Assembly: GCF_040548735.1 (NCBI RefSeq)
Contig: NZ_JBEPSD010000001.1
Span: 1,364,001 to 1,428,000, forward strand
DNA from: Rhodanobacter soli
GTDB taxonomy: Bacteria; Pseudomonadota; Gammaproteobacteria; Xanthomonadales; Rhodanobacteraceae
Direction: 5' to 3'
DNA length: 64,000 nt
Shown: piece by piece, positions 1-9,226 of the stretch
Layout: the number at the start of each line of letters is the position of its first letter
Numbering within the stretch: position 1 is the first letter of the stretch
The notes under the pieces: generated by a model
What the model saw: the letters and a program-made list of their open reading frames with translations, nothing else
Told to the model about the DNA's origin: nothing
Databases searched by the model: none
Made by a program: the position numbers and the translations under genes

Positions 1-51
1 CATGGCGCGCGAGCAGTCGCCGTCCACGGCCGCGGTGGCCTGAACCTCGCC

Positions 52-651
52 GTGCCGACCTATCTCGCCCTCGGCGACTCGTACACCATCGGCGAGGCGG
101 TGGCCGCGCACGAGCGCTGGCCGGCCGTGCTGGTGCAGCGCCTGCGCCACGGCGGCATGCCGATCGACGAGCCGCGGATCGTTGCCGTCACCGGCTGGAC
201 CACCGACGAACTGGCGCAAGGCATGGATGCCGCGGCACTGATGCCGCCCTACGGCCTGGTGACGCTGCAGATCGGCGTGAACAACCAGTACCGCGGCCGC
301 CCGGCCGACGACTACCGCGAACAGTTCGCCGGCCTGCTGGATCGCGCGATCGTGCTGGCCGGCGGCCGTGCCGCGCGCGTGGTGGTGGCGTCGATCCCCG
401 ACTGGGGCGTCACCCGCTTCGCCCGCGAACAGGGCCGCGACCGCGCACGCATCGCCGCCGAGCTGGACGCCTACAACGCGCTGGCCCACGCTGAAACCGA
501 ACGCGCCGGCGCCCGCTTCGTCGACATCACCGGCACCTCGCGCCAGCACCCCGAGCTGCTCGCCGACGACGGCCTGCACCCTTCCGCGGCGCAGTACGCC
601 TTGTGGGTGGAAGCGATCGAACCGGCCGTGCGCGCGGCACTTCGCTCCTAG
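52..651 (+). CDS. SGNH/GDSL-family hydrolase
   Basis: Small esterase of the SGNH hydrolase superfamily, about 199 residues. Visible blocks are GDS at residues 8-10 (nucleophile Ser10), a Gly-Trp at 48-49, GVNN at 75-78 and the C-terminal DGLHP, giving the Asp173/His176 pair of the catalytic triad. No signal peptide, so it is probably cytoplasmic. The start is GTG. The frame stays open to the window edge, so a start outside the window cannot be excluded, but family members usually begin just before the LALGDSYT motif, as here. A different frame ends with TGA at 41-43 and may be the tail of an upstream gene. The substrate cannot be told from sequence. Confidence 0.85.
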   Translation: MPTYLALGDSYTIGEAVAAHERWPAVLVQRLRHGGMPIDEPRIVAVTGWTTDELAQGMDAAALMPPYGLVTLQIGVNNQYRGRPADDYREQFAGLLDRAIVLAGGRAARVVVASIPDWGVTRFAREQGRDRARIAAELDAYNALAHAETERAGARFVDITGTSRQHPELLADDGLHPSAAQYALWVEAIEPAVRAALRS

Positions 652-737
652 CCGCAACCGCGCTGCAACCTGTTCGCCATCGCACGGTGACGTGACGTCT
701 GCACACTGGCGCCCCGGGCAACCACCTGGGATCGGCC

Positions 738-1595
738 ATGACCAGCCTGCACTGCCGCAGCGCCTTCATCTCCGACGTGCATCTGGGCACGCCGGACTGC
801 AAGGCCGCCTACCTGCTCAACTTCCTGCGCCAGCTGCGCTGCGAAAAGCTCTATCTGGTGGGCGACATCGTCGACCTGGAGGCGCTGTCCCGGCGCCACT
901 GGTGGCATGCCGAACACAGCGCGGTGATCGCCGAGATACTGGAACTGGCGCGCCGTGGCGTCGACGTCGTCTACATCCCCGGCAACCACGACGCGCCCAT
1001 GCGCGGCCTGCACGGGCAGAACTTCGGCGGCGTGCGGATCGCACTGGATGCGGTGCACGTCGGCGCCGATGGTCGCCGCTACCGGGTCAGCCACGGCGAC
1101 GAGTTCGACCCCGAGCGGATCGGCCGCCGCTGGATGCAGCAGTTCGGCGAGGCGATGCATCGACTCATCTGCTGGGGCAATCGCCGGCTGCATGCAATGC
1201 GGCGACGGCTGCGGCTGCCGTATCTGCCGCTGTCGATCATCCTCAAGTCGCACGTCGGCAAGGCGCTGGCGTACATCCGCGCGTACGAACAACGCGTCGC
1301 CGCGGACGCGCGCGAACGCGGCTTCGACGGGCATATCTGCGGGCACATCCACTTCGGCCACGTGCGCGAGCTGGCCGGCGTGCTCTACCTCAACGACGGC
1401 GACTGGGTCGAGCATTGCACCGCGCTGGTCGAGGATCACACCGGTGCGATGGAACTGATCCACTGGAGCGAGCAGTCCACCGCGCTGGGTCGCGCCAGCC
1501 GCGAACTGGTCTGGCCCTCGCCCGCCGCGGTGCTGGCGCTGGCGCCGCTGGGCGCCCGCCGGCGCCACCTGGGCGAGCTGCACCGGGCCGCCTGA
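738..1595 (+). CDS. LpxH-type metallophosphoesterase (UDP-2,3-diacylglucosamine diphosphatase family)
   Basis: Calcineurin-like phosphoesterase of the COG2908 type, 285 residues. The metal ligands are all visible: DVH (Asp13, His15), GD (Asp43), GNHD (Asn83, His84), His119 in SHGDEFD, and GHIH (His203, His205). LpxH hydrolyses UDP-2,3-diacylglucosamine to lipid X in lipid A synthesis. This protein is about 45 residues longer than E. coli LpxH and carries a basic insert around residues 145-165, so a related phosphatase role (LpxH-like paralogue) is equally possible. It sits alone, 86 bp after the SGNH gene and 80 bp before the glutaredoxin gene. Confidence 0.8.
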   Translation: MTSLHCRSAFISDVHLGTPDCKAAYLLNFLRQLRCEKLYLVGDIVDLEALSRRHWWHAEHSAVIAEILELARRGVDVVYIPGNHDAPMRGLHGQNFGGVRIALDAVHVGADGRRYRVSHGDEFDPERIGRRWMQQFGEAMHRLICWGNRRLHAMRRRLRLPYLPLSIILKSHVGKALAYIRAYEQRVAADARERGFDGHICGHIHFGHVRELAGVLYLNDGDWVEHCTALVEDHTGAMELIHWSEQSTALGRASRELVWPSPAAVLALAPLGARRRHLGELHRAA

Positions 1596-1675
1596 GCGGG
1601 GGCAACCTTGAAGGCCGGCAAGTCCCCCGCATATCGGACGGCGTATCATTGAAGCCTTCTTTGCCGGAGTTCCCC

Positions 1676-2599
1676 ATGTCTCTCGACGCCGCCACCCGCG
1701 AACGTATCGAAACCCTGCTCAAGGACCACCGCGTGGTGCTGTTCATGAAAGGCAACCGCCAGCAGCCGATGTGCGGCTTCTCGGCCGCGGCCACCAACAC
1801 GCTCAATGAATTGCTGCCCGAGTACCACACGGTCAACGTGCTGGACGATCCGGAGATCCGCGAGGGCATCAAGGCCTACGGCGACTGGCCCACGATCCCG
1901 CAGCTGTACGTGGAAGGTGAACTGGTCGGCGGCGCCGACATCATCCGCCAGATGTACGGCAGCGGCGAACTGCACCAGCTGTTCGGCGTCGCCGCGCCGG
2001 ACCGGACCCCGCCGGAAATCACCATCACCGACGCCGCCGCCGAGGCGATTCGCCAAGGCACCGCAAATGCGCAAGGCGTGGCACTGCATCTGGAGATCGG
2101 TCCCGACCACAGCGCCGGCTTCCAGCTGGCGCCGGCCGGCGAGCACGACATCGTGGCCCATGCGAACGGCCTCGAAGTGCATTTCGACCCGGCCAGCGCA
2201 CAGCGCGCCAAGGGCATCGTGATCGACTGGGTCTCCACCGTGCAGGGCGAGGGCCTGAGCCTGAAATTCCCCGGCGCCACCGAGATCAAGCCGCTCAGCG
2301 TGCAGCAGCTGAAGCAGCGGCTGGCCGCCAACGACATCACCCTGATCGACGTGCGCCCCGCCGCCGGCCGCGCCCAGGCCGCACCGCTGGCGCAGGCGCG
2401 GGTGCTGGAAGAGGAAGGTTACGAGAGCCTGGCCAACCTGCCGAAGGACACCGCGCTGGCCTTCATCTGCCACCACGGCATGTCCAGCCGCGCCATGGCC
2501 GAACGCTTCGCCGCGCACGGCTTCAGCAACATCTACAACGTGGAAGGCGGCATGGATGCGTGGGCCAGCGAGGTGGATTCCAGCGTGCCTCGCTACTGA
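1676..2599 (+). CDS. Grx4-family monothiol glutaredoxin fused to A-type-like and rhodanese domains
   Basis: Three-domain protein of 307 residues. Residues 1-105 are a monothiol glutaredoxin with the CGFS active site at Cys33, the class that carries Fe-S clusters. Residues about 115-205 resemble an IscA/HesB A-type scaffold but contain no cysteine, so they cannot bind a cluster in the usual way. Residues about 210-307 are a rhodanese domain with Cys265 in the loop CHHGMSS. The combination suggests Fe-S trafficking or sulfur transfer in the cytoplasm. The start was set at the ATG that opens the glutaredoxin fold, preceded by CCGGAG; the frame is open about 1.3 kb further upstream, but that part is antisense-like shadow over the two preceding genes. 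Confidence 0.9.
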   Translation: MSLDAATRERIETLLKDHRVVLFMKGNRQQPMCGFSAAATNTLNELLPEYHTVNVLDDPEIREGIKAYGDWPTIPQLYVEGELVGGADIIRQMYGSGELHQLFGVAAPDRTPPEITITDAAAEAIRQGTANAQGVALHLEIGPDHSAGFQLAPAGEHDIVAHANGLEVHFDPASAQRAKGIVIDWVSTVQGEGLSLKFPGATEIKPLSVQQLKQRLAANDITLIDVRPAAGRAQAAPLAQARVLEEEGYESLANLPKDTALAFICHHGMSSRAMAERFAAHGFSNIYNVEGGMDAWASEVDSSVPRY

Positions 2600-2634
2600 T
2601 CCGAAAGGGCTTTCGTCCGGTACTCGACGAAGCA

Positions 2635-2664
2635 CGGAGAGCGCCCTTGGAAGGGCGCTCTCCG
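2635..2664. terminator. Bidirectional hairpin terminator between convergent genes
   Basis: Perfect inverted repeat with 14-nt arms (CGGAGAGCGCCCTT and its complement) and only GG between them, lying between the convergent glutaredoxin and hydroxylase genes. No strong T run follows on either strand, so efficiency is uncertain. Confidence 0.75.
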
Positions 2665-2692
2665 TTCCGCCGGATCATGCCTAGTGTCAGGC

Positions 2693-4012
2693 TCAACCCT
2701 TGGGGGTAAGTACTTCGCTCTCCCGGTTGAAATCGCCGATCGCCCCGACCAGATCATTCACGGCTGCCCGTTCGGCCTCGCTGAGATCCGGATTCCAGCT
2801 GTCGAGAATCAGCACTACCCGCGTTTCGCCACTGTTGTTCCAGGCCTCGTGCTCGAACGTGTCATCGAAGGTCACACAGCGTCCCTCCTGCCACGCATGG
2901 ATTTCTCCGCCAACGCGCAAGGCACAATCGGGCGGCACGATCAGCGGCAGGTGCGTGACCAGTCGGGTGTTGGTGACGCCACGGTGCGGCAGGATATGCG
3001 TGCCGGGCCGCAGCACCGAGTACAACGTTTCCGGTGAGTGTTCGCGCACGTACACGAGCGGCAGCGCGTCGAGCAGTGCGGCCGTCTGCGGACAGCGCGC
3101 GCAATGCGCGTCGTAGCGCTCGCCGTGGCGATGGAAGAAATACGCATCCCAGGCCGCCCGGGTACCGGAGGAGCGCACCAGGTCGGCCGCGTCCTGTGGC
3201 GAATCCGTCTGCAGAAACGGTTCGAGGTCCTGCGGCTGCGACAGCACGGCGCGCAGCTCCTCGCGAATCACGGCAGTGTTGGCCTCCAGTTCCGCCTGCC
3301 ACGGAAAACGCTCGCGCGGGTAATACGGCTGGCTCGGCACGCTCGGGAAATAGAGGAACTTCGGTCGCTGCCGCGAATCGGGCGGGGTCATCGCCTTTTC
3401 GCCGAGATAAATGGACAGACAATCCTCCACGCGTGCAAGTTCGGAGCGACCGTAACGCTGCCGCAGGGGTTCGAGCACTTGATCGAAAAGCTGCCGGCGC
3501 CCGGCATCGATGAAACCAATCGCATGCCTGACCGCATCGCGCAGACCGGGTGCTGTGTTCGCATCGCCAAGCCAGCGGCCTTGTGCCTGGGCAGCGTTTA
3601 CCGCGCCGAAATAAGCCACCAGTGCACGGTGCGTTTCCCCCAGCTTTTCAAGCGCCATACCCAGGCGAAGACGCGCCACAAACATGTGCGGCGCCAGCGC
3701 CGTTCCACGTTGCAGGCTGCCCACTGCGCCGGGCAGATCCCCGGCGGCCATCTGCGCGGCACCCAACTGGTGCAGCGTATTGGCATCATCCGGATGCGCC
3801 TGATCAGCCGCGAGCAGCATGGCCACGGCACGAATGGCATCCCCGCGAATCAGATGGCGGCTGGCGACGAACTGCAGCGCCTCGACGTCACCGGGAATCA
3901 TCTCCAGCAGCCGCGCAAAGTGCTGCTCGGCCAGTACCGGATCACCACGCTGCAGTCCGTTGTGCGCCATTTCGCGCAAGGCCACAGCACCCTCATGAAG
4001 CTCGCTGTTCAT
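2693..4012 (-). CDS. TPR-fused aspartyl/asparaginyl beta-hydroxylase
   Basis: About 439 residues. The N-terminal half (residues about 10-190) consists of TPR-like helical pairs; the C-terminal part is an aspartyl/asparaginyl beta-hydroxylase fold, an Fe(II)/2-oxoglutarate dioxygenase. His343 in LPHRGVTNTRL and His388 in DDTFEHEAWN are the likely iron ligands, with a Gly where other dioxygenases have Asp, as in human AspH. Arg398 in GETRVVL would hold 2-oxoglutarate. No signal peptide or membrane segment, so it acts in the cytoplasm, unlike AspH or LpxO. The start is the ATG opening MNSELHEGA; an upstream in-frame start would overlap the divergent sulfotransferase gene. The target is unknown. 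It lies divergent from two TPR-sulfotransferase genes. Confidence 0.85.
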   Translation of the reverse strand: MNSELHEGAVALREMAHNGLQRGDPVLAEQHFARLLEMIPGDVEALQFVASRHLIRGDAIRAVAMLLAADQAHPDDANTLHQLGAAQMAAGDLPGAVGSLQRGTALAPHMFVARLRLGMALEKLGETHRALVAYFGAVNAAQAQGRWLGDANTAPGLRDAVRHAIGFIDAGRRQLFDQVLEPLRQRYGRSELARVEDCLSIYLGEKAMTPPDSRQRPKFLYFPSVPSQPYYPRERFPWQAELEANTAVIREELRAVLSQPQDLEPFLQTDSPQDAADLVRSSGTRAAWDAYFFHRHGERYDAHCARCPQTAALLDALPLVYVREHSPETLYSVLRPGTHILPHRGVTNTRLVTHLPLIVPPDCALRVGGEIHAWQEGRCVTFDDTFEHEAWNNSGETRVVLILDSWNPDLSEAERAAVNDLVGAIGDFNRESEVLTPKG

Positions 4013-4048
4013 CGTCTGATTACCGCCAAACGGGTTCTGTTCAGGAAG

Positions 4049-4074
4049 AAAAACGTCAGTCAGCCTCGCTGACG
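4049..4074 (-). terminator. Attenuator-like hairpin in the hydroxylase leader
   Basis: On the minus strand CGTCAG and CTGACG flank 9 nt and are followed directly by five T residues (plus-strand A run 4049-4053), 36 nt before the hydroxylase ATG. An alternative fold GTCAGC-GAG-GCTGAC overlaps it. The stem is short, so this is a candidate only. Confidence 0.4.
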
Positions 4075-4176
4075 GTGCGTACCAAGCATAATAATGAGGT
4101 TCGAGAGACAGCGCGCCCATTCCCTGTATTCGCAGGATGCCGCACCGCAGAAACCACGTCCTGATCAGAGACCTCG

Positions 4177-5754
4177 ATGAACCCACGTCTGCACGGGCTG
4201 AGCCCCGTCGTCATCCAACATGTATTGGCTGCGGGACAGGCGCTCGACGGTGGCCATCTGGACGAGGCCGATCGGCAACTGTCGCATGCATTGGCGGCGT
4301 ACCCGGACCATCCCGAAGTGCTGCGGCTGCTGGCAGGTATCCACAACTTGCGCGGCCAACACCTCGATGCCTTGCGCGTGATGCGCCGGGCGCTGGCGCA
4401 ACGCCCGCAGGATCCGCTCTATCACAACACCCTCGGATCGCTGCTGGGCGCAGCGGGCGACTACGAATTGGCGATCGATGCGTTGCGCGTTGCCTGCAAG
4501 CTCCAGCCAGGCCTGGCCATCGCCTGGTTCAACCTCGGCGTTATGCTGACCAAATCCGTGCGCAACGACGAAGCTGTGGAGGCGCTGCAACGGACCGTCT
4601 CGCTCGCACCCGACCATATCGCCGCGCGGGCGCTGCTCGCCGACATACTGCGCACGCGAGGGCAGCTCGAAGAAGCGGCCGCCGAATACCGCCAACTGAT
4701 CGCCCAGCACCCCGCGGCCGGGATCGCCTGGTGGGGACTGGCCGACCTCAGGACACAGCGCTTCACCGAAGAAGACATCAAGCGCATGCGCGCTGCGCTG
4801 CAGCTTCCCGCGACCAACGACAACGACCGCATCACGATCGGCTTTGCCCTGGCCAAGGCTCTCGATGATGCCGGCAACTACGCCGCTTCACTTGCCGCAC
4901 TGGAACAGGCCAATGCCATTGCGCGCCGCCGCCAGGACTGGAATGCCGAAGCGTTCTCCAGCAGCGTCGCGGCCATCACTGCTGCGTTCGATCCACCACC
5001 TGCCGGCGCGATGGAACCACTTGGCCGCGAGGCCATCTTCATCGTCAGCCTGCCGCGCGCGGGCTCTACCCTCGTCGAACAGATCCTGGCTTCGCATTCG
5101 TCGGTGGAAGGCGCCGGCGAATTGCCCGATCTGCCGCACGTGCTGGCCGAGGAATCGCGTCGCCGCGGCAAGCCGTTTCCGCAGTGGGTCGACCATATGC
5201 AACCGTCCGACTGGGAACGACTCGGCCGACGCTACCTGGAACGCACCGCGCACTGGCGACGCCGGCGTCCCATCTTCACCGACAAGCTGCCCAACAACTG
5301 GATCTACATCGGCGCCATCCGCGCCATGTTGCCGGCCGCTCATATCGTGGTCTGCCGGCGCGACCGGCTGGAAACGTGTTTCTCGTGCTACCGGCAACCA
5401 CTGGACAGCAGCAACGGTTACACGCGCAGCTTCGCCGACCTGGCCAGCTTCTGGCGCGATTTCGACCGCAGTGTGCAGCATTGGACCGCGCTGCATCCCG
5501 CTTCGGTGCACGAGCACCGCTACGAGGTGCTGCTGGCCGAGCCGGAAGCGCATATCCGTGAACTGCTGGATTTCTGCCGGCTGCCATTCGAGAACGCGTG
5601 TCTGCACTTCCACGAGAACCGGCGCGAGGTACGCTCACCCAGTGCCACCCAGGTGCACCAGCCGTTGCGCCGGGACACGGCACGCGCACATCTTTACGGA
5701 AATCTGCTCGACCCGCTCAGGAAGGCACTTGACCTGCCGTCGTGGCAGCCATGA
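4177..5754 (+). CDS. TPR-containing sulfotransferase (paralogue 1)
   Basis: 525 residues. Residues about 10-265 are TPR repeats; the rest is a Sulfotransfer domain that uses PAPS as sulfate donor. The 5'-phosphosulfate-binding loop is FIVSLPRAGST at residues 288-298. The 3'-phosphate-binding strand begins at Ile390 (IVVCRRDRLETCFSCYRQ). No signal peptide or membrane segment, so the acceptor must be cytoplasmic. The gene overlaps the next sulfotransferase by 4 nt (ATGA) and so is in one transcription unit with it. It is divergent from the hydroxylase, with 164 bp between the two start codons. The acceptor (protein, glycan or small molecule) is unknown; the TPR part is a plausible protein-binding surface. 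Confidence 0.88.
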   Translation: MNPRLHGLSPVVIQHVLAAGQALDGGHLDEADRQLSHALAAYPDHPEVLRLLAGIHNLRGQHLDALRVMRRALAQRPQDPLYHNTLGSLLGAAGDYELAIDALRVACKLQPGLAIAWFNLGVMLTKSVRNDEAVEALQRTVSLAPDHIAARALLADILRTRGQLEEAAAEYRQLIAQHPAAGIAWWGLADLRTQRFTEEDIKRMRAALQLPATNDNDRITIGFALAKALDDAGNYAASLAALEQANAIARRRQDWNAEAFSSSVAAITAAFDPPPAGAMEPLGREAIFIVSLPRAGSTLVEQILASHSSVEGAGELPDLPHVLAEESRRRGKPFPQWVDHMQPSDWERLGRRYLERTAHWRRRRPIFTDKLPNNWIYIGAIRAMLPAAHIVVCRRDRLETCFSCYRQPLDSSNGYTRSFADLASFWRDFDRSVQHWTALHPASVHEHRYEVLLAEPEAHIRELLDFCRLPFENACLHFHENRREVRSPSATQVHQPLRRDTARAHLYGNLLDPLRKALDLPSWQP

Positions 5755-7316
5755 CAGCATCGGCGACAAGCACGGCAATCCTCGTCGCGCTCGAGCAAGC
5801 GCCGGAGCAGGAGTGGCTCGAGCATGGTCGCGCGCTGGCCCTGCGCGCCGATCTGGCCGGCGCGCTGGCCGTTTTCTCGGCGGCGGCACGGCGCTATCCC
5901 GCATCGGGAGAAGTGCGCGTTGGTCTGGCCGGGCTGCATTGGCAAATGCAGCAGCAAACACAAGCCGAGGCGTTGCTGCGCGACTGGCTGGCGCAGCATC
6001 CCGCCCATGTCGCCGCCACGTTCCTGCTGGTCCGGCTGCTACGCGAGCAGGGCCGCATGCAGGCGGCGGCACAATCGATGCGACAGCTGTTCGAGCACGG
6101 CCCGCACGATACGGACACCGTGATCCAGGCGGTGGAGATGCTTGACGACTATGGCCGCCCGCAGGATGCCGCCGTGATTTGCGAAGCTGAGCTCGCTGCC
6201 GGCTCGACCGACCCGCGCATGCATGCCTACGCCGGCATGCTGGGCATCCAGCTGGGTGAATTCGAGCGCGTGCGCGAACGTTATGAGTTTGCGCTTGCCC
6301 ACAGTCCCGTGGCGGTCGAATGGAATATCCCGATCGGCTTGTCCGGCCTGCAACGCTATCAGGACTCCAGCCATCCGGACTTCGCGCTGTTTCGCGAGGT
6401 GCTGAATCGACCCGGGCTGAGCGACAAGACGCGCATCACCACATTGTTCGCCCTCGGCAAGGCGCATGACGACATCGCCGACTATGCCCAGGCGGCAAGC
6501 TATCTGCGCGAGGCCAACACGCTCGCACACGCCGCCGGTTCATGGTCGCGCAAACAGTGGAACCGCTCCGTCGAGGCACGCCTCGCAGCCAAGCCCTATC
6601 CGTTCACGTTGCCCGCACCCGCCGACTGGACGCCGATCTTCATCGTCGGCGTACCACGCTCCGGCACCACCTTGCTGGCCGAACTGATCGCACGTCACCC
6701 GCAGGTCCGCAACCGCGGCGAACTCGGCTGGCTCAAGGCGCTGGCGCAGCGGCTTTCGCTGACGACCGCCAGCCAGCAGGACCCCTACGAACAGGCCGCC
6801 GCCATTTACGCGGCGCAGTTGCGCCAGGACGATGGCGACGCGCACTGGTTCATCGACAAACAGCCGCTGAACCTGCTGCATGTCGACCTGATCATGGCAT
6901 TGTGGCCCAACGCGCGGATCATTCATTGCCAGCGCCACGCGCGCGACACGGCACTGTCGCTTTGGTCTCAGTCCTTTCATGACCAGGCCCACGACTATGC
7001 CTACGATTTCGGCGACATCAGCGCGCTGATACGGGGCTGCCGCCGCCTGGCCATGCACTGGAGCGCACGCTACCCGGAAGCATTTCGCACCGTCCATTAC
7101 GAAGACCTGGTGACAGCACCGGATGACATCGTGGCAGCGCTGATCGACTGGCTGGGACTGCCGGCCATGAGCCCTTCCGACCCGATGCAGAAGCCACACG
7201 GCATCAGTACCGCCAGTGCATGGCAGGCGCGCCAGCCGGTGCATACCCGCTCCGCCGGACGTTGGCGCGAATACGCAGCTTACCTGCCGGAACTACTGCG
7301 GGTTCCCTTGCCATAA
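5751..7316 (+). CDS. TPR-containing sulfotransferase (paralogue 2)
   Basis: 521 residues, TPR repeats at about 5-250 followed by a PAPS-dependent sulfotransferase domain. The phosphosulfate loop is FIVGVPRSGTT at 297-307 and the 3'-phosphate strand starts at Ile390 (IIHCQRHARDTALSLW). I chose the ATG that overlaps the stop codon of paralogue 1 (ATGA); a GTG 9 nt upstream is possible. It is clearly diverged from paralogue 1 outside the motifs, so the two may differ in acceptor. No export signal. It is convergent with the third paralogue. Confidence 0.87.
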   Translation: MTASATSTAILVALEQAPEQEWLEHGRALALRADLAGALAVFSAAARRYPASGEVRVGLAGLHWQMQQQTQAEALLRDWLAQHPAHVAATFLLVRLLREQGRMQAAAQSMRQLFEHGPHDTDTVIQAVEMLDDYGRPQDAAVICEAELAAGSTDPRMHAYAGMLGIQLGEFERVRERYEFALAHSPVAVEWNIPIGLSGLQRYQDSSHPDFALFREVLNRPGLSDKTRITTLFALGKAHDDIADYAQAASYLREANTLAHAAGSWSRKQWNRSVEARLAAKPYPFTLPAPADWTPIFIVGVPRSGTTLLAELIARHPQVRNRGELGWLKALAQRLSLTTASQQDPYEQAAAIYAAQLRQDDGDAHWFIDKQPLNLLHVDLIMALWPNARIIHCQRHARDTALSLWSQSFHDQAHDYAYDFGDISALIRGCRRLAMHWSARYPEAFRTVHYEDLVTAPDDIVAALIDWLGLPAMSPSDPMQKPHGISTASAWQARQPVHTRSAGRWREYAAYLPELLRVPLP

Positions 7317-7322
7317 CCCCCT

Positions 7323-7344
7323 GGCGGGGCAACTTTGCCACGCC
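7323..7344. terminator. Hairpin between convergent sulfotransferase genes
   Basis: Ten-base arms GGCGGGGCAA and TTGCCACGCC pair with one mismatch around a CT loop, in the 56-bp gap between convergent genes. No T run follows. Confidence 0.45.
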
Positions 7345-7372
7345 GCGCGGTTGTCCCGATCAGCGCTGCCGG

Positions 7373-9220
7373 CTAATTCGCAGGCGAGCTGCTGTACATC
7401 TCGGTGTCGTAGCCCCAATGCCGCAGCATGGGTTCGAGGATCGGCAGGACCGGCTCGAACTCGCTGCGGTACCGATGCCAGCGTCCCAGTCCTTTCCGGT
7501 TCACCGGCTCGATCACCTGCGAGTAGCTGGGCGTGCCGATATACGTCTTGCTGCGTGCATGCTGGTCGAAGCTCAGCATGGGAACGGCATCCTCCAGTTC
7601 CAGGAACTGTGCGATGCGCGCAGCCTGCTGCGGAAAGTCCAGCACGAGATCTTCGTAGCGCGACACCATCATGTCCGGCTGCAGAATGCTCACCTCTTCC
7701 AGCCAGCACGTCATGATCTCCACGTAGGCGTGCGCCAGCCGCGTGAGCGTATTGCAGGCTGCCGCCAGGCCGCTGGAGCGGAAATTCTGCATATAGCAGC
7801 TGAGAATCACGTCGCAGGGATGACGTAGCGCGAAGATGATCTTTGCCGCCGGAAACAGTCGATGGATCATCGGCAACCACTGCATGTTCAGTGGGTTCTT
7901 GTCGACCAGCTGTGCATCCCACCGCCGTGCTATGCGCTCGGCGACCATCGCGTGGTAGCGCTTGCGCAGTTCGTCACAATCGAACTGCCGCAGTACGCCG
8001 AAGTCGTCCAGGATGCGTGGATCGTGCTGGCGCAGCGTATCGGCCAGGTTATTGAAGAATGGATTCTCGTCCATCGACTGCAAACCCGGGTGCGCATCCA
8101 GCATCTGCTCGAGCAAGGTGGTGCCCGAACGCGGAAAACCCACCACAAAGACTGGCGAATCGTGCGCCTCGGGCGCGATCAGTTGCGGCCAGCGAGCATA
8201 CTGTTCGGCCGACACCCGCGGAGCATCCGTCGGCATGGCCGGCGCAGCAGGCGTGAAATGCTCCAGCGATTCGAACCGCCGCTCCCGCGCCTCCAGGCGA
8301 TGCGCCTCGCGCAAGGCGCCCATCGCCGCCGTGGTATCGCCCAGCTTGTCGTACACGGAAGCCAGCTGGAAATAATGGGCATAATCGTCGTCGCCCTGTG
8401 GCCCGCATAGCTCCAGCAGCTGCCTCGCACCGACCAGGTCCTTCCGGCGCAATGCCAGCGTGGCCAGCAGATGGTCCGCCTCATTGCGCATGGCGTCAGT
8501 CCAGTCCGCCGCCATGCGAACCATCGGCGACACCATCGCCTCCGCGTCCGCCAACCGATTGAACCGCTCATACACGCTGGCCAGCAGGAGCCGTGCTTTC
8601 GGGTGAGCAGGCCGGCGGGCAATCAGGTCCTCCAGCAGCTCAGCCGCTGCGGGCACATCGTTCCGCAGCGTCAGTACCTGCGCCAGCTCCAGTTGCAGCC
8701 CGTCGTCGTTCAGCGGCAACCAGTGGCGCCAGGGTTTGAGCAAGTCGCCGGCACCCCGGATATCCTGACTGAGGCAGCACGCCCTGGCGGCCTGAATACG
8801 TGCCTGTACCGACTCCTGATCCAGCGCAACGAGGTCAAGCAACACGTCACGTGCGGCCAGATAATCGTGTTGCTCGATCAGCAAAAGCCCCAACTGGCTC
8901 TTGGGCAGCGGATTGGTCGGGTCCAGCTGGATCGCCTTTGCATAGGCCGCCTGCGCCTCGTCGTGCGCGCCGGCATCCGCCAGCACGGTGGCGTAATTGT
9001 TCCAGTGCAGACTGCTCGCCGGGGCCAGCCGTGTCAGCTCGGCATAGATCGACCGGGCGGCGGCCAGCTGCTGTTGGGCATGCAGGCTCATGGCCAGCAG
9101 CAACAGCAGATCCTCATCCTGCGGGAATTCGGGCAATGCCTGCCGGCACAGTTGTTCTGCGCGAGCGGGGTGGCCGGCGTTTATCGCGGCGGCAATCTGG
9201 GAAACGGTATGGGCGTTCAT
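7373..9220 (-). CDS. TPR-containing sulfotransferase (paralogue 3)
   Basis: About 615 residues, the longest of the three. TPR repeats fill residues about 5-330. The sulfotransferase domain follows, with phosphosulfate loop FVVGFPRSGTT at 358-368 and a 3'-phosphate strand from residue 461 (IIFALRHPCDVILSCY). The C-terminal region has the GLGRWHRYR segment common in this family. The start is set at the ATG opening MNAHTVSQI. A GTG 30 nt upstream lies inside a terminator hairpin and is unlikely. The chosen ATG is preceded by TTTTTTGAGCTC with no Shine-Dalgarno sequence, so translation may be weak or leaderless. It lies downstream of the TonB receptor on the same strand, with the terminator between them. 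Confidence 0.85.
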   Translation of the reverse strand: MNAHTVSQIAAAINAGHPARAEQLCRQALPEFPQDEDLLLLLAMSLHAQQQLAAARSIYAELTRLAPASSLHWNNYATVLADAGAHDEAQAAYAKAIQLDPTNPLPKSQLGLLLIEQHDYLAARDVLLDLVALDQESVQARIQAARACCLSQDIRGAGDLLKPWRHWLPLNDDGLQLELAQVLTLRNDVPAAAELLEDLIARRPAHPKARLLLASVYERFNRLADAEAMVSPMVRMAADWTDAMRNEADHLLATLALRRKDLVGARQLLELCGPQGDDDYAHYFQLASVYDKLGDTTAAMGALREAHRLEARERRFESLEHFTPAAPAMPTDAPRVSAEQYARWPQLIAPEAHDSPVFVVGFPRSGTTLLEQMLDAHPGLQSMDENPFFNNLADTLRQHDPRILDDFGVLRQFDCDELRKRYHAMVAERIARRWDAQLVDKNPLNMQWLPMIHRLFPAAKIIFALRHPCDVILSCYMQNFRSSGLAAACNTLTRLAHAYVEIMTCWLEEVSILQPDMMVSRYEDLVLDFPQQAARIAQFLELEDAVPMLSFDQHARSKTYIGTPSYSQVIEPVNRKGLGRWHRYRSEFEPVLPILEPMLRHWGYDTEMYSSSPAN

Positions 9221-9226
9221 GAGCTC

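Noticed and set aside
4013-4186. Longer N-terminus for the TPR-hydroxylase
   Set aside because: The extension would overlap the divergent sulfotransferase start, has no SD and does not look like protein of this family.
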